Shown here: positions 32,992-40,494 of the stretch, one piece after another
Position numbering within the stretch: position 1 is the stretch's first letter
Layout: every line of letters starts with the position of its first letter
DNA from: Granulicella arctica
GTDB lineage: Bacteria; Acidobacteriota; Terriglobia; Terriglobales; Acidobacteriaceae
Reading direction: 5' to 3'
Assembly: GCF_013410065.1 (NCBI RefSeq)
Contig: NZ_JACCCW010000001.1
Coordinates: 1,235,187 to 1,299,186, forward strand
Length of the DNA stretch: 64,000 nt
Position numbers and translations under genes: made by a program
Notes under the pieces: model-generated
What the model saw: the letters and a program-made list of their open reading frames with translations, nothing else
Database searches by the model: none
Told to the model about the DNA's origin: nothing

Positions 32992-34194
32992 ATGAGCATA
33001 GCGAGAGCCCAAGAAGAAACGAAAGAACATTGCGATGTCCTCATCCAGGGAGCAGGCATTGGAGGGTTGACGTTGGCAATCGCCTTGCAGCAGCGTGGCT
33101 ACAAGGTCAAGCTCGTAGAGCGGTCCGCCGGGCTCGTGGAAGTAGGAGCTGGTATCTGGATGGCAGCAAATCCCATGCAGGTGTTTGCCCGGCTTGGCTT
33201 CGCGGAGAAGATTATCGAAGCCGGATGGACCGTGAAGCTGTTGCGACTTCAGGACTGGCAATCTGGCGACATCCAGACGACAAACATGTCCCAGATCGCG
33301 AAGGAGTATGGATTCGAGACGGTGGCCCTCCATCGCGGCGTGCTGCAGCGACTGCTTTTTGAACAGCTCGAGGCAGACTCAGTCCGTTTCGGTTGCGAAG
33401 TTGAATCAGTGACTCAAAGCGGCGATCAGGTCTTCGCGAGTCTGTCCGATGGCTCTTCCTGCGCCTCCGCGATCATTGTCGGAGCGGATGGATTCAACTC
33501 TCAGATGCGCCGCATGGCGGGACTGGGCGGCGAAAAGCGATACTCTGGGTCTTCTTCTTATCGCGCCATAGCTCGCGGTGCCCATATCCTGCCCGCAGAA
33601 GCCGAGAATGAAGCCTATGAGATTTGGGCAAAGGGTTGTCGCGTCGGGTTCTCAAAGATCAATGCCGACGACTACTACTGGTACATGACCTTCGATGCTC
33701 CGGCAGGAGAAGTTTCCTCGGCGAGCGAGATCAGAACTCATGCGGAAACATTGTTTCGCGCCTATTTTCCGCAATGGATTGGTTTGCTGCAAAATACTCG
33801 GACGCAAGACATCTTGAGGACCGATATCAGTGACTTGAAACCACTCACGCAGTGGTCTTCTGGACGCATTGGGCTGATCGGCGATGCGGCGCACGCGACC
33901 ACTCCGAACCTCGGACAAGGCGGCGCGATGGCCGTCGAAGATGCTTTGGCTTTGGCGGATACGTTCAAAGAACTCGGCCTCAGCGAGGCGGCATGGAAGC
34001 GCTTTGAACAGCTTCGGCGGAAGAAAGTGGCTTGGACGGTGTCAACGTCGTGGTCCATCGGGAAGATCTGCCATCTCGGTAATCCTCTCTTTCGCTCTCT
34101 CCGCAATATCGCGCTGAAAAAGACACCGGACAGCGTCATGCAGAAGCAGGTTCGGAGGATTTACAGTCTCGATTCAACTTCAGATCGGTCCTGA
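32992..34194 (+). CDS. FAD-dependent monooxygenase (aromatic-ring hydroxylase type)
   Basis: This 400-residue flavoprotein belongs to the PHBH/UbiH class A monooxygenases. The dinucleotide fold is CDVLIQGAGIGGLTLAIALQQRGYKVKLVER (residues 14-44; split here for GAGIGG at 20-25). IIVGADGFNSQMRR is the DG motif that contacts FAD and NADPH, and RIGLIGDAAHATTPNLGQGGAMAVEDALALA is the GD motif that binds the FAD ribityl. It should add one oxygen atom to an aromatic or related substrate using NAD(P)H. The divergent TetR gene suggests xenobiotic- or metabolite-dependent induction. Base composition differs from neighbouring core genes, and a hairpin follows the stop directly, so it may be a transferred unit. 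Confidence 0.9.
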   Translation: MSIARAQEETKEHCDVLIQGAGIGGLTLAIALQQRGYKVKLVERSAGLVEVGAGIWMAANPMQVFARLGFAEKIIEAGWTVKLLRLQDWQSGDIQTTNMSQIAKEYGFETVALHRGVLQRLLFEQLEADSVRFGCEVESVTQSGDQVFASLSDGSSCASAIIVGADGFNSQMRRMAGLGGEKRYSGSSSYRAIARGAHILPAEAENEAYEIWAKGCRVGFSKINADDYYWYMTFDAPAGEVSSASEIRTHAETLFRAYFPQWIGLLQNTRTQDILRTDISDLKPLTQWSSGRIGLIGDAAHATTPNLGQGGAMAVEDALALADTFKELGLSEAAWKRFEQLRRKKVAWTVSTSWSIGKICHLGNPLFRSLRNIALKKTPDSVMQKQVRRIYSLDSTSDRS

Positions 34195-34197
34195 GTA

Positions 34198-34230
34198 GTC
34201 GGCTTGTCGTCAGTGAACTGACAAACCGAC
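34198..34230 (+). terminator. Hairpin downstream of the monooxygenase gene
   Basis: GTCGGCTTGTC and GACAAACCGAC form an 11-bp stem with one mismatch, 4 bp after the stop; an inner GTCAGT/ACTGAC stem can alternatively form. No T run follows. Confidence 0.5.
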
Positions 34231-34241
34231 GGGACTGGAAC

Positions 34242-34264
34242 GCTGATGAGTTTTGTAACACTCT
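34242..34264 (-). repeat. Possible inverted partner of repeat family 2
   Basis: Read on the reverse strand, GTGTTACAAAACTCATCAGCG resembles the start of copy B (GGTTACGAAACTC), matching in 16 of about 19 positions over AGAGA-xx-GTTAC-x-AAACTC (the AGAGA lies just outside). With copy B it brackets the TetR/monooxygenase pair. The match is short and needs an alignment to confirm. Confidence 0.35.
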
Positions 34265-34359
34265 CTGTAGCGTCCACAACGGGGATGTCGATAGACTTGC
34301 AACATCACCGTGAGCTTGAACAGGCAGCGGAGAAATTTTGAAGCAAGTCAGGAACGTCG

Positions 34360-35052
34360 ATGAACGCTGAATTCTGGAACCGTTTGGAAGAGCGTATTGC
34401 GCCCTTCAACCTATTGCAGCACCCGTTTTACAAGGCGTGGTCCATGGGAGAGCTGACGCGCGAGGATCTTCGCGAGTACGCGGGAGAGTATTGGCACCAT
34501 GTGTCGGCGTTCCCGACCTATCTGAGCGCGCTGCACTCTCGCCTGCCGGATGGCGAGCTGCGTCGTGAGGTGTTGAAGAATCTGGCGGACGAAGAAGGCG
34601 TGGATGCGGCGAAGGCTCGGCCGCACAGCGACCTGTGGATGGACTTCGCTGCGGGAATGGGCGCGTCGCGTGCCGAGGTTGAGGGACGTGCTGTGCAGCC
34701 GGAGATGGCTGCGCTGATGACGACCTTTCGCGAGTTGATGACGGCGACTCCTGCGGCGGCGCTTGCGGCGCTGTATGCGTATGAGTCGAAGGTTCCGGCG
34801 ATTGCTGAGACGAAGGCTTCGGGACTTGCAGAGCACTATGCGACGGAGGGTGTTGCGGCGCGGTACTTTACGCTGCACCGGACGGCGGATGTGCACCATG
34901 CTGCGGTGTGGCGCGGGTTGATCGACGCGCAGCTTGCGGCTGATCCTACTGTGGAGGCGGCAGCTCTCGATGCAGCGGAGCAGGTGGCGAAGGCGTTGTG
35001 GCTCGCGCTGGATGGCGTTGAGCGCGAGCGCATGAAGGCACACGCGAACTAG
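34360..35052 (+). CDS. CADD-like diiron protein, putative p-aminobenzoate source for folate
   Basis: This 230-residue all-helical protein of the heme-oxygenase/TenA-like fold is closest in pattern to Chlamydia CADD. Known for CADD: it makes p-aminobenzoate from an internal tyrosine (Tyr27) using Lys152 as amino donor and an oxygen-activating metal pair. Here the matching positions are present: HPFYKAWSMGELT with Tyr24, YESKVPAIAETKASGL with Glu142 and Lys152, DEEGVDA (Glu78/79) and HRTADVHH with His173, Asp177 and His180. It therefore could supply pABA for the folK/folP pathway in the same window. Binding residues of CADD are Glu81, His88, Glu142, His174, Asp178 and His181, and most are matched or close. 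A terminator follows at 35070. Confidence 0.75.
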   Translation: MNAEFWNRLEERIAPFNLLQHPFYKAWSMGELTREDLREYAGEYWHHVSAFPTYLSALHSRLPDGELRREVLKNLADEEGVDAAKARPHSDLWMDFAAGMGASRAEVEGRAVQPEMAALMTTFRELMTATPAAALAALYAYESKVPAIAETKASGLAEHYATEGVAARYFTLHRTADVHHAAVWRGLIDAQLAADPTVEAAALDAAEQVAKALWLALDGVERERMKAHAN

Positions 35053-35069
35053 CTGTGTTGACTGCGTAG

Positions 35070-35110
35070 AACGGCCCTGCTTCTGTTGAGGAGCGGGGCC
35101 GTTTGTTTTA
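35070..35110 (+). terminator. Intrinsic terminator downstream of the CADD-like gene
   Basis: AACGGCCC and GGGCCGTT pair over 8 bp, with a secondary inner pairing CTTC...GGAG, followed by TGTTTTA. This is a usual intrinsic terminator 17 bp after the stop. Confidence 0.65.
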
Positions 35111-35195
35111 TCGCTACCTTTGCAAGCTGCTTGCGGTGATTGTGGCTTGTCTTCAGTCGAAATTCACGCGGCGTGCATCACACTAGGAAGACGGA

Positions 35196-36029
35196 GTGTC
35201 CGATTTGAACGCTGGGGTGTGTTTGGGATTGAGAAGGCGACGGATTGCGACGGTGCTTTTCGCTGGCTTGTTGTGCGGATCGATGTGTGCGCAGACCGTG
35301 TCGCACGATCTCGTGGTGAAGATGGTCGCGAATGAGAATCTGGCGGAGCAGCATCGCGATCATTACCTGTATCTCTCGCAGGAGCGTTCTGAGCGGACTG
35401 GTGGACACTTGTGGACGGAGCGTGTTGCGGAGACCAGCGCGGGGAAGGTTCGGATGCTGATCGCCGAAGATGGGCAGCCGCTTGCGGGAGGTCGTTTGGC
35501 TGTGGAGCGCGTGCGGCTTGCCGACATTGCGGCTCATCCTGATGTCTTTGAGAAGCGTGAGCAGGCGTTGAGGAATGATGAACGTCATGCGAAGGATATG
35601 TTGGAGCTGCTGCCGAAGGCGTTCCTCTTCGACAGCCCGAGCATGGAGGGTTCGTTCACGCTCATTCATTTCAAGCCGAATCCTGCGTATGAGCCGCAGT
35701 CGCTGGAGGAGCGCATTCTGCATGCAATGACGGGGTCGGTGCTGATCGATCCGGTTGTACGTCTGCATCGCATCGAGGGCAGGCTGCCTGAGGATGTGAA
35801 CATCGGCTTTGGCCTGATTGCGACGATCAAGGCGGGCAGCAATTTTTCGACGACGCGTGATCGAGCGGCTGGTAACGAATGGAAGACGGCGGTGCTGGAT
35901 ACGGACATTACCGGTCGTGCGATCTTCTTCAAGGCTATCGGGAAGAAGGAACATGCGGAACGCAGCGATTACAAGCTGCTGCCGATCGATATGACGGTGG
36001 CGCAGGCAGTGGCGATGCTGGAGCAGTAG
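35196..36029 (+). CDS. Secreted protein of unknown function
   Basis: This encodes 277 residues from GTG 35196, with AGGAAG upstream. An N-terminal basic segment LRRRRIATVLFAGLLCGSMCAQT gives a signal peptide ending near AQ, so the protein is periplasmic. The mature part has alternating helix and strand without repeats; VAETSAGKVRMLIAEDGQPLAGGRLAVERVRLADIAAHP and MEGSFTLIHFKPNPAYEPQSLEERILHAMTGSVLIDPVVRLHRIEGRL (read in sections) look like a beta-sheet-rich lipid- or substrate-binding domain of the type found in LolA/outer-membrane proteins. I do not know the family. It stands alone between the CADD-like terminator and the NIPSNAP gene. Confidence 0.75.
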   Translation: MSDLNAGVCLGLRRRRIATVLFAGLLCGSMCAQTVSHDLVVKMVANENLAEQHRDHYLYLSQERSERTGGHLWTERVAETSAGKVRMLIAEDGQPLAGGRLAVERVRLADIAAHPDVFEKREQALRNDERHAKDMLELLPKAFLFDSPSMEGSFTLIHFKPNPAYEPQSLEERILHAMTGSVLIDPVVRLHRIEGRLPEDVNIGFGLIATIKAGSNFSTTRDRAAGNEWKTAVLDTDITGRAIFFKAIGKKEHAERSDYKLLPIDMTVAQAVAMLEQ

Positions 36030-36117
36030 AGGGGCACGACACAATTCGCTGCGCTACACTAACGACTTCATTGCTAAAAACGATCAGGCACGCCAAGGCC
36101 GGAAAGACGAATTATCC

Positions 36118-36423
36118 ATGATTACCTGCTATCTGCGTTACATCATCGACCCATTCAAGCTGAAAGAGTTCGAGCACTACGGGAAGATATGGATTCCTCT
36201 GGTAGAGAGGTTTGGCGGGAAACACCATGGATACTTTCTGCCATCGGAAGGTGCGAACAACGTTGCTCTTGCGATGTTTACGTTTCCTTCGTTCGCGTTG
36301 TATGAAGCGTATCGGGCGAAGTCACTTGAGGACTCTGAGTGTCAGGCGGCGTTTCGCTATGCCGAGGAGACTCGCTGCATCGTCAGTTATGAGCGCAGTT
36401 TCTTCCGCCCTGTCTTTGACTGA
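36118..36423 (+). CDS. NIPSNAP-family protein
   Basis: This 101-residue ferredoxin-like (dimeric alpha-beta barrel) protein matches the NIPSNAP pattern: ITCYLRYIIDPFKLKEFEHYGKIWIPLVERFGGKHHGYFLP, then NNVALAMFTFPSFALYEAYRAKSLEDSEC, ending EETRCIVSYERSFFRPVF (quoted in parts). Small NIPSNAP proteins are cytosolic and may be isomerases or cofactor-free oxygenase relatives; the substrate is unknown. The ribosome binding site before the ATG is weak. No partner gene is next to it. Confidence 0.8.
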   Translation: MITCYLRYIIDPFKLKEFEHYGKIWIPLVERFGGKHHGYFLPSEGANNVALAMFTFPSFALYEAYRAKSLEDSECQAAFRYAEETRCIVSYERSFFRPVFD

Positions 36424-36592
36424 AGAGTTTTCGTTGGGAAACGCCTGTTGAGGCTTCTGCTTCGCTTCGCGGTTGATACGGGAGAAACGTTTGGAGCTTT
36501 TTACATTTCGCGGGCTCTTGATTCACCGGCACCCGCTTCATAGCTGGATTGTGCTAGCATCTCGTGTCGCAGCCGGTTCTTAAGGAGTCCTG

Positions 36593-37156
36593 ATGCGAAA
36601 GACTGTCCTATCGCTTGCTGTTGCTGTGTTCATGCTGGCTTCGCTTGTCAATTTACATGCCGCCAGTCTGGCGGGAGTGACTCTGCCGGACACGGCACAG
36701 GTCGGAGGCACGACACTGGTGCTTAATGGGCTGGGGTTGCGGACGAAGTTTATGGTGAAGGTCTATGTCGCGGGGCTCTATCTTGAACAGAGGTCGTCTG
36801 ACCCGAATGCGATCCTCAAGACGGATGCGCCTAAGCGGATTGTCATGCAGTTCGTGCATGGTGCGAGCAAGAGCCAGATCACGGGCGCGTTCGACGACTC
36901 GTTCAATGACAACGCGCCGGATGCCAGGAAGACGATGAAGGCCGACATCGACCGGTTGCTGGGTGCGTTGGAGCCGGTCAAGGATGGCGATCAGATGGTG
37001 TTTACGTATGTTCCGGGAACGGGCACGACGCTTGCTATCAATGGGGCGGAGAAGGTGACCATCGTTGGTCCGGCGTTCGAGCAGGTGCTGTTCTCGGTGT
37101 GGCTTGGGCCGAAGCCACCCAGCGCGGATCTGAAAAAAGGGATGCTCGGGCAGTAA
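36593..37156 (+). CDS. Exported chalcone-isomerase-fold protein
   Basis: This 187-residue protein has a signal peptide (MRKTVLSLAVAVFMLASLVNLHAAS, cleaved about residue 24) and the chalcone-isomerase-like fold: GVTLPDTAQVGGTTLVLNGLGLRTKFMVKVYVAGLYLEQRSSDPNAIL (split), KRIVMQFVHGASKSQITGAFDDSF and the C-terminal GPKPPSADLKKGMLG. Bacterial members of this group (CHI-like, Chalcone_3) are periplasmic and lack most plant catalytic residues; the family may bind fatty acids. A canonical AAGGAG ribosome binding site sits before the ATG. It lies 73 bp upstream of tgt. Confidence 0.85.
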   Translation: MRKTVLSLAVAVFMLASLVNLHAASLAGVTLPDTAQVGGTTLVLNGLGLRTKFMVKVYVAGLYLEQRSSDPNAILKTDAPKRIVMQFVHGASKSQITGAFDDSFNDNAPDARKTMKADIDRLLGALEPVKDGDQMVFTYVPGTGTTLAINGAEKVTIVGPAFEQVLFSVWLGPKPPSADLKKGMLGQ

Positions 37157-37229
37157 GGACGGTGCTTTCCCGGCACTATCGCGTTGCCGAGGCAGTGTTA
37201 GAGCGCTGGCTCCTTCTACAATCGAAGGA

Positions 37230-38351
37230 ATGTCTTTGCAGTTTGCGATTGATCGAACAAGTGAGAGTGGCGGGCGGCGTGGTCAGTTGACGCTGCCGCA
37301 TGGTGTGGTGGAGACGCCGGTGTTTATGCCGGTGGGGACGGCGGCGACCGTCAAAGCAGTCCCGCAGAGTTTGCTGGAGGAGATTGGCGCGGGTGGCAAG
37401 GGCGCGCAGATCATTCTGGCGAATACGTATCACCTGTACTTGCGACCGGGGCATGAGCTGGTGCGGCGGATGGGCGGCGTGCATCGGTTTATGAGCTGGG
37501 AGCGGCCGATGCTGACGGACTCGGGTGGCTTTCAGGTGTTCAGCCTGAGCAGCCTGCGGAAGGTGACTCCGGATGGCGTGGAGTTTCGCTCGCATCTGGA
37601 TGGGAGCAAGCACTTCTTCTCACCGGAGCACTCGATGGATGTGCAGATCGCACTGGGCGCGGATATTGCGATGGTCTTTGATGAGTGCGTGGAGACGCCG
37701 GCGACGTGGGAGCGGACGAAGGAGTCGATGAGTCTGACGCATGCGTGGGCACAGCGGTCGAAGGATCACTTCGAGGCGAACAAACATTTGCGGCCCTGGG
37801 CAGAGGGGTTTGAAGGGAAGACTCAGAGTTTGTTTGGGATTGTGCAGGGCGGGATGTATGCGGATCTGCGCAAGGAGTCGGCGGAGCGGCTGGTCGAGAT
37901 GGACTTGCCGGGCTATGCGATTGGCGGACTTGCCGTGGGTGAGCCGCGCGAGGTGACGCGGGAGATGATTGCGCGGACGCTTGAGTTTTTGCCGAAGGAC
38001 AAGCCGCGGTATGTGATGGGGGTTGGCTATCCGGATGAGATTGAAGAGTATGCGCGGATGGGTGTGGACATGATGGACTGTGTGCTGCCGACGCGTGCGG
38101 GACGTCATGGGCTGCTGTTCACGTCTGCGGGGCGGCTCAACATCAAGAAGAAGGAGTACGCGGAGGATCAGGGGCCGATCGATGCTGCGTGCGGCTGCAT
38201 GGTCTGCTCACGGTATACGCGGGCTTATCTGCGGCACTTGTTTTCTTCGGGGGAGCCGTTGGGTGCGGTGCTGAACTCGATCCACAATATTGCGTTTTAT
38301 CTGGATGTGATGGATCGGGTAAGAGGCGATCTGGCGGGGATTTCGGTCTGA
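37230..38351 (+). CDS. tgt: tRNA-guanine transglycosylase
   Basis: Tgt exchanges G34 of GUN tRNAs for preQ1 in queuosine synthesis. The 373-residue protein has MPVGTAATVKAV, LANTYHLYLRPGHE, the active-site LTDSGGFQVFSLSSLRK with Asp97, QGGMYADLRKESAERL, YAIGGLAVGEP, PRYVMGVGYPDEI, MMDCVLPTRAGRHG (nucleophile Asp) and the zinc site CGCMVCSRYTRAYLRHL. It is complete. No queA or yajC is adjacent: yajC-secD-secF is about 7 kb further on, whereas many bacteria have tgt-yajC together. A gene-free 318-bp region follows. Confidence 0.96.
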   Translation: MSLQFAIDRTSESGGRRGQLTLPHGVVETPVFMPVGTAATVKAVPQSLLEEIGAGGKGAQIILANTYHLYLRPGHELVRRMGGVHRFMSWERPMLTDSGGFQVFSLSSLRKVTPDGVEFRSHLDGSKHFFSPEHSMDVQIALGADIAMVFDECVETPATWERTKESMSLTHAWAQRSKDHFEANKHLRPWAEGFEGKTQSLFGIVQGGMYADLRKESAERLVEMDLPGYAIGGLAVGEPREVTREMIARTLEFLPKDKPRYVMGVGYPDEIEEYARMGVDMMDCVLPTRAGRHGLLFTSAGRLNIKKKEYAEDQGPIDAACGCMVCSRYTRAYLRHLFSSGEPLGAVLNSIHNIAFYLDVMDRVRGDLAGISV

Positions 38352-38669
38352 TATACCCCACCCCCTATCTTTGATATCAAAATATGAAGAACAAAGGACT
38401 TAGGTCTGGACCTACATAGGCTTCGGTATGAAGTAGTTAACAGTGTTCGAAGCGTGATCTTAAGGTGTTCTTTTAAATCCCTACTTCTATTTTAGTGGAT
38501 TGGGGGAACTTGTATGCCACGTAAATTCCCGCTGTTGGCGCGGGTTTTGTGTGGTTTGGGGGTTGACAGGTTTTTGGGGTGGGGTTTTAAAACAAGCAAC
38601 GGCAAGAGCAACCGCAGGTCCTTCGGCTCGCGTTGCTCGCTCAGGATGACAGATTTTATTGCGGGTCAT
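38352..38669. other. 318-bp intergenic region after tgt
   Basis: It contains a C-rich start (ACCCCACCCCC, 38355-38365), an AT-rich middle, the motif at 38483-38522 that resembles the one at 63186-63226 after dacB, a TTGACA at 38563-38568 inside GGGGGTTGACAGG, and the family 1 repeat at 38589-38652. No conserved frame is seen; the short open frame at 38514 runs through the repeat and is not credible. Confidence 0.6.
38589..38652 (+). repeat. Intergenic repeat family 1, copy 6
   Basis: AAAACAAGCAACGGCAAGAG, then CAACCGCAGGTCCTTCGGCT, then TTGCTCGCTCAGGATGACAG; closest to the consensus of all copies. Confidence 0.88.
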
Positions 38670-39308
38670 TTAGGTCGGGTTTCCGTTGTCGTCTGTGGTC
38701 CAGGACTCGGTTTGGAAGGCGATGAAGACGGCGGTCCAGGTGTTCGGTGTGGGTAGGTAGAGGAAGAGGGTTCCGTCCTGCCAGATGCCGTTGTCTGCGC
38801 CGTAGCTGTTGAGGGGGTTGCCCTGGTTCATGTGGATGTCGTGGATGCCGTCGACTTTGCCGCTGTCGGCGTAGGCGCTGCCGAAGGCGTAGATGGTTGC
38901 GTTTCCGGCGGCGATGGCCTGGTTGAGGAGGGTGTCGATGGCGTTGAGGGCTGGGTCGGCGCGGTCGGTCAGGGCGAGGTTTTTGGGGAGGAGTGTCATC
39001 TGGGCGAGCGTGATCATGGGCTGGCCAGCTACCTGTGAGCGGACGAAGTCGAGTGCGAGGCCGCCGGGCTGGCTTGGCAGCGGAGTCATGCCGGAGGAGA
39101 GTGCGAGGAGCGCGGTGGGGTCGGGTGGTTGGAAGTTGTCGAGGATTGCGTAGAGGACCTCGGAGCCGTCGGTTGACTGGATGTTGACGGCGACGGTGAA
39201 GGGGCCGCCGGTTGCCTGCATGGTGATCTGGTAGTGGGTGCTGGAGCCGGTGACGACCTTTCCGGCGGTGGGTGTGCCTTGCAGGACGCTGTAGTTGATG
39301 ATGGGCAT
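38670..39308 (-). CDS. DUF2278 (YukJ-like) protein
   Basis: This 212-residue protein matches DUF2278: INYSVLQGTPTAGKVVTGSSTHYQI, TVAVNIQSTDGSEVLYAILDNF, LPSQPGGLALDFVRSQV, and the hallmark C terminus DGIHDIHMNQGNPLNSYGADNGIWQDGTLFLYLP ending AFQTESWTTDD (quoted in sections). The invariant GIHDIHMNQGN probably forms the active or binding site. Family members are cytosolic and uncharacterised. The ATG is 21 bp downstream of the preceding gene's stop on the same strand (UPF0303), so the two may be one transcript. Confidence 0.85.
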   Translation of the reverse strand: MPIINYSVLQGTPTAGKVVTGSSTHYQITMQATGGPFTVAVNIQSTDGSEVLYAILDNFQPPDPTALLALSSGMTPLPSQPGGLALDFVRSQVAGQPMITLAQMTLLPKNLALTDRADPALNAIDTLLNQAIAAGNATIYAFGSAYADSGKVDGIHDIHMNQGNPLNSYGADNGIWQDGTLFLYLPTPNTWTAVFIAFQTESWTTDDNGNPT

Positions 39309-39329
39309 GGGGAGCTTCCTTTGGATCGG

Positions 39330-39839
39330 TTAGATGGCAGAGGGCAGGCGGAGGTCGGCGTAGCTGCGGTTTGTGTGGAGGCAGAGTGCTTCGACGGCGA
39401 GCTCGTGGTCGGCGCGCTGGGGCAGGCCGGAGACGGTGACGCTGCCGATGATGCCTGCTTCGGCGACGTGGAGTGGGAAGCTGCCGCCGTGGGTTGCGTA
39501 GTCGGCGTCGGGGAGCGAGTATTTTTCGGCGAAGGTGGTGTTGTCGAGCTGGAGCTTGAGGCCAAGCGAGTAGGAGCTGCGGTAGAAGCGGGCGACGACG
39601 TTCGATTTGCGCTGGACCCAGCGGGCGTTGTCGGGTGTGGTGCCGGGGAGTGCGGCGTAGAAGAGCGGCTGGTGGGGCTGGCCGAAGCGGCGGATGTCGA
39701 TGACGATGGCGTAGCCGCGCTGGATGGCGAGATCGCGCAGGGTGGTGCCGAGCAGCCATGCGGCCTCGGGACCGAATGCGGGGAGGATGAGCTCGCGCTC
39801 CTGGCGGGCGATGTGGGCGATGTCTTCGGCGATGGACAT
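39330..39839 (-). CDS. UPF0303/HbpS-like protein
   Basis: This 169-residue protein is of the UPF0303 (YBR137W/HbpS-like) family: an N-terminal helix [51 protein letters not shown] core ([19 protein letters not shown]), [24 protein letters not shown] and [35 protein letters not shown]. In relatives this fold can bind heme or polyamine-like ligands; the exact role is not settled. It is followed on the same strand by the DUF2278 gene. GGAGC precedes the ATG. Confidence 0.85.
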   Translation of the reverse strand: MSIAEDIAHIARQERELILPAFGPEAAWLLGTTLRDLAIQRGYAIVIDIRRFGQPHQPLFYAALPGTTPDNARWVQRKSNVVARFYRSSYSLGLKLQLDNTTFAEKYSLPDADYATHGGSFPLHVAEAGIIGSVTVSGLPQRADHELAVEALCLHTNRSYADLRLPSAI

Positions 39840-39889
39840 GGTGCTCCTTGGGACGTTCGTCGATTCTATTCGGCTTCGTATACTTGATT

Positions 39890-40357
39890 ATGTTTGAGAC
39901 ACGTCTGGCTTTACCGGAGGATGCTTCGCTGATCTCCGGACAGCGGCATCGTATGTTTGTGGATTCGGGACAGGCGGACGATGCCAGGATGGCGACGGTG
40001 ATCGCCGAGTTTGAGCCGTGGGTACGGGAGCGGCTTGTTTCGGGAAGTTATGTTGGGTGGTTGAGCTCGCCGGTGGGTGAGCCGGAGAGGGTTGTGGCTG
40101 GGGCTGGTCTGTTGCTGATGGACTTTCCACCGCACTTTCTGGATGCCGGGTCGATCCGGGCATATTTACTGAACTTTTATGTTGATCCGGAGTGGCGAGG
40201 GCATGGGCTGGCGTATCGGCTGCTGAAGACGGCGGTCGAAGAGACGCGGCGGCGCGGGATCAAGGTGGTGAGCTTGCACGCTTCGAAGTTTGGCAAACCG
40301 TTGTATGAGCGGAATGGGTTTGTTGTGTCGAACGAGATGATGCTGCGGCAAGAGTGA
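39890..40357 (+). CDS. GNAT-family N-acetyltransferase
   Basis: This 155-residue protein starts at ATG 39890 (the longer frame to 39848 overlaps the divergent gene and is not needed). It has the GNAT acetyl-CoA-binding motif A YLLNFYVDPEWRGHGLAYRLLKTAVEETRRRG (in parts LLNFYVDPEWRGHGLAYRLL), with Arg/Gly-rich WRGHGLA, and motif B KVVSLHASKFGKPLYERNGF, where the catalytic Tyr is the expected acid. The substrate is unknown: small-molecule amine, peptide N terminus or antibiotic. It has no clear partner and faces away from the UPF0303 gene (divergent). Confidence 0.85.
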   Translation: MFETRLALPEDASLISGQRHRMFVDSGQADDARMATVIAEFEPWVRERLVSGSYVGWLSSPVGEPERVVAGAGLLLMDFPPHFLDAGSIRAYLLNFYVDPEWRGHGLAYRLLKTAVEETRRRGIKVVSLHASKFGKPLYERNGFVVSNEMMLRQE

Positions 40358-40375
40358 AGTGCTGTGGTGAGCGTA

Positions 40376-40470
40376 GAGAAGAGCAGGCAACAGCAAGAAC
40401 AACCGCAGGTCCTTCGACTGCGGCGCTCACGATAATGCTGTGAGCGCCTTCGCTCAGGATGACAGTTTTT
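40376..40470 (+). repeat. Intergenic repeat family 1, copy 7
   Basis: GAAGAGCAGGCAACAGCAAG, then AACAACCGCAGGTCCTTCGA, then CTTCGCTCAGGATGACAGTT. It has an extra internal stretch (GCGGCGCTCACGATAATGCTGTGAGCGC-like, an inverted repeat GCGCTCAC/GTGAGCGC around ATAATGCT). It lies between the GNAT stop and the reverse-strand beta-glucosidase stop. Confidence 0.85.
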
Positions 40471-40494
40471 GCTAGCACTTTATCTGTCGTGGCT

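Noticed and set aside
38514..38756. Forward open frame MPRKFPLLARV...
   Set aside because: It runs from an intergenic motif into the repeat and the DUF2278 gene's tail; no domain and no ribosome binding site.
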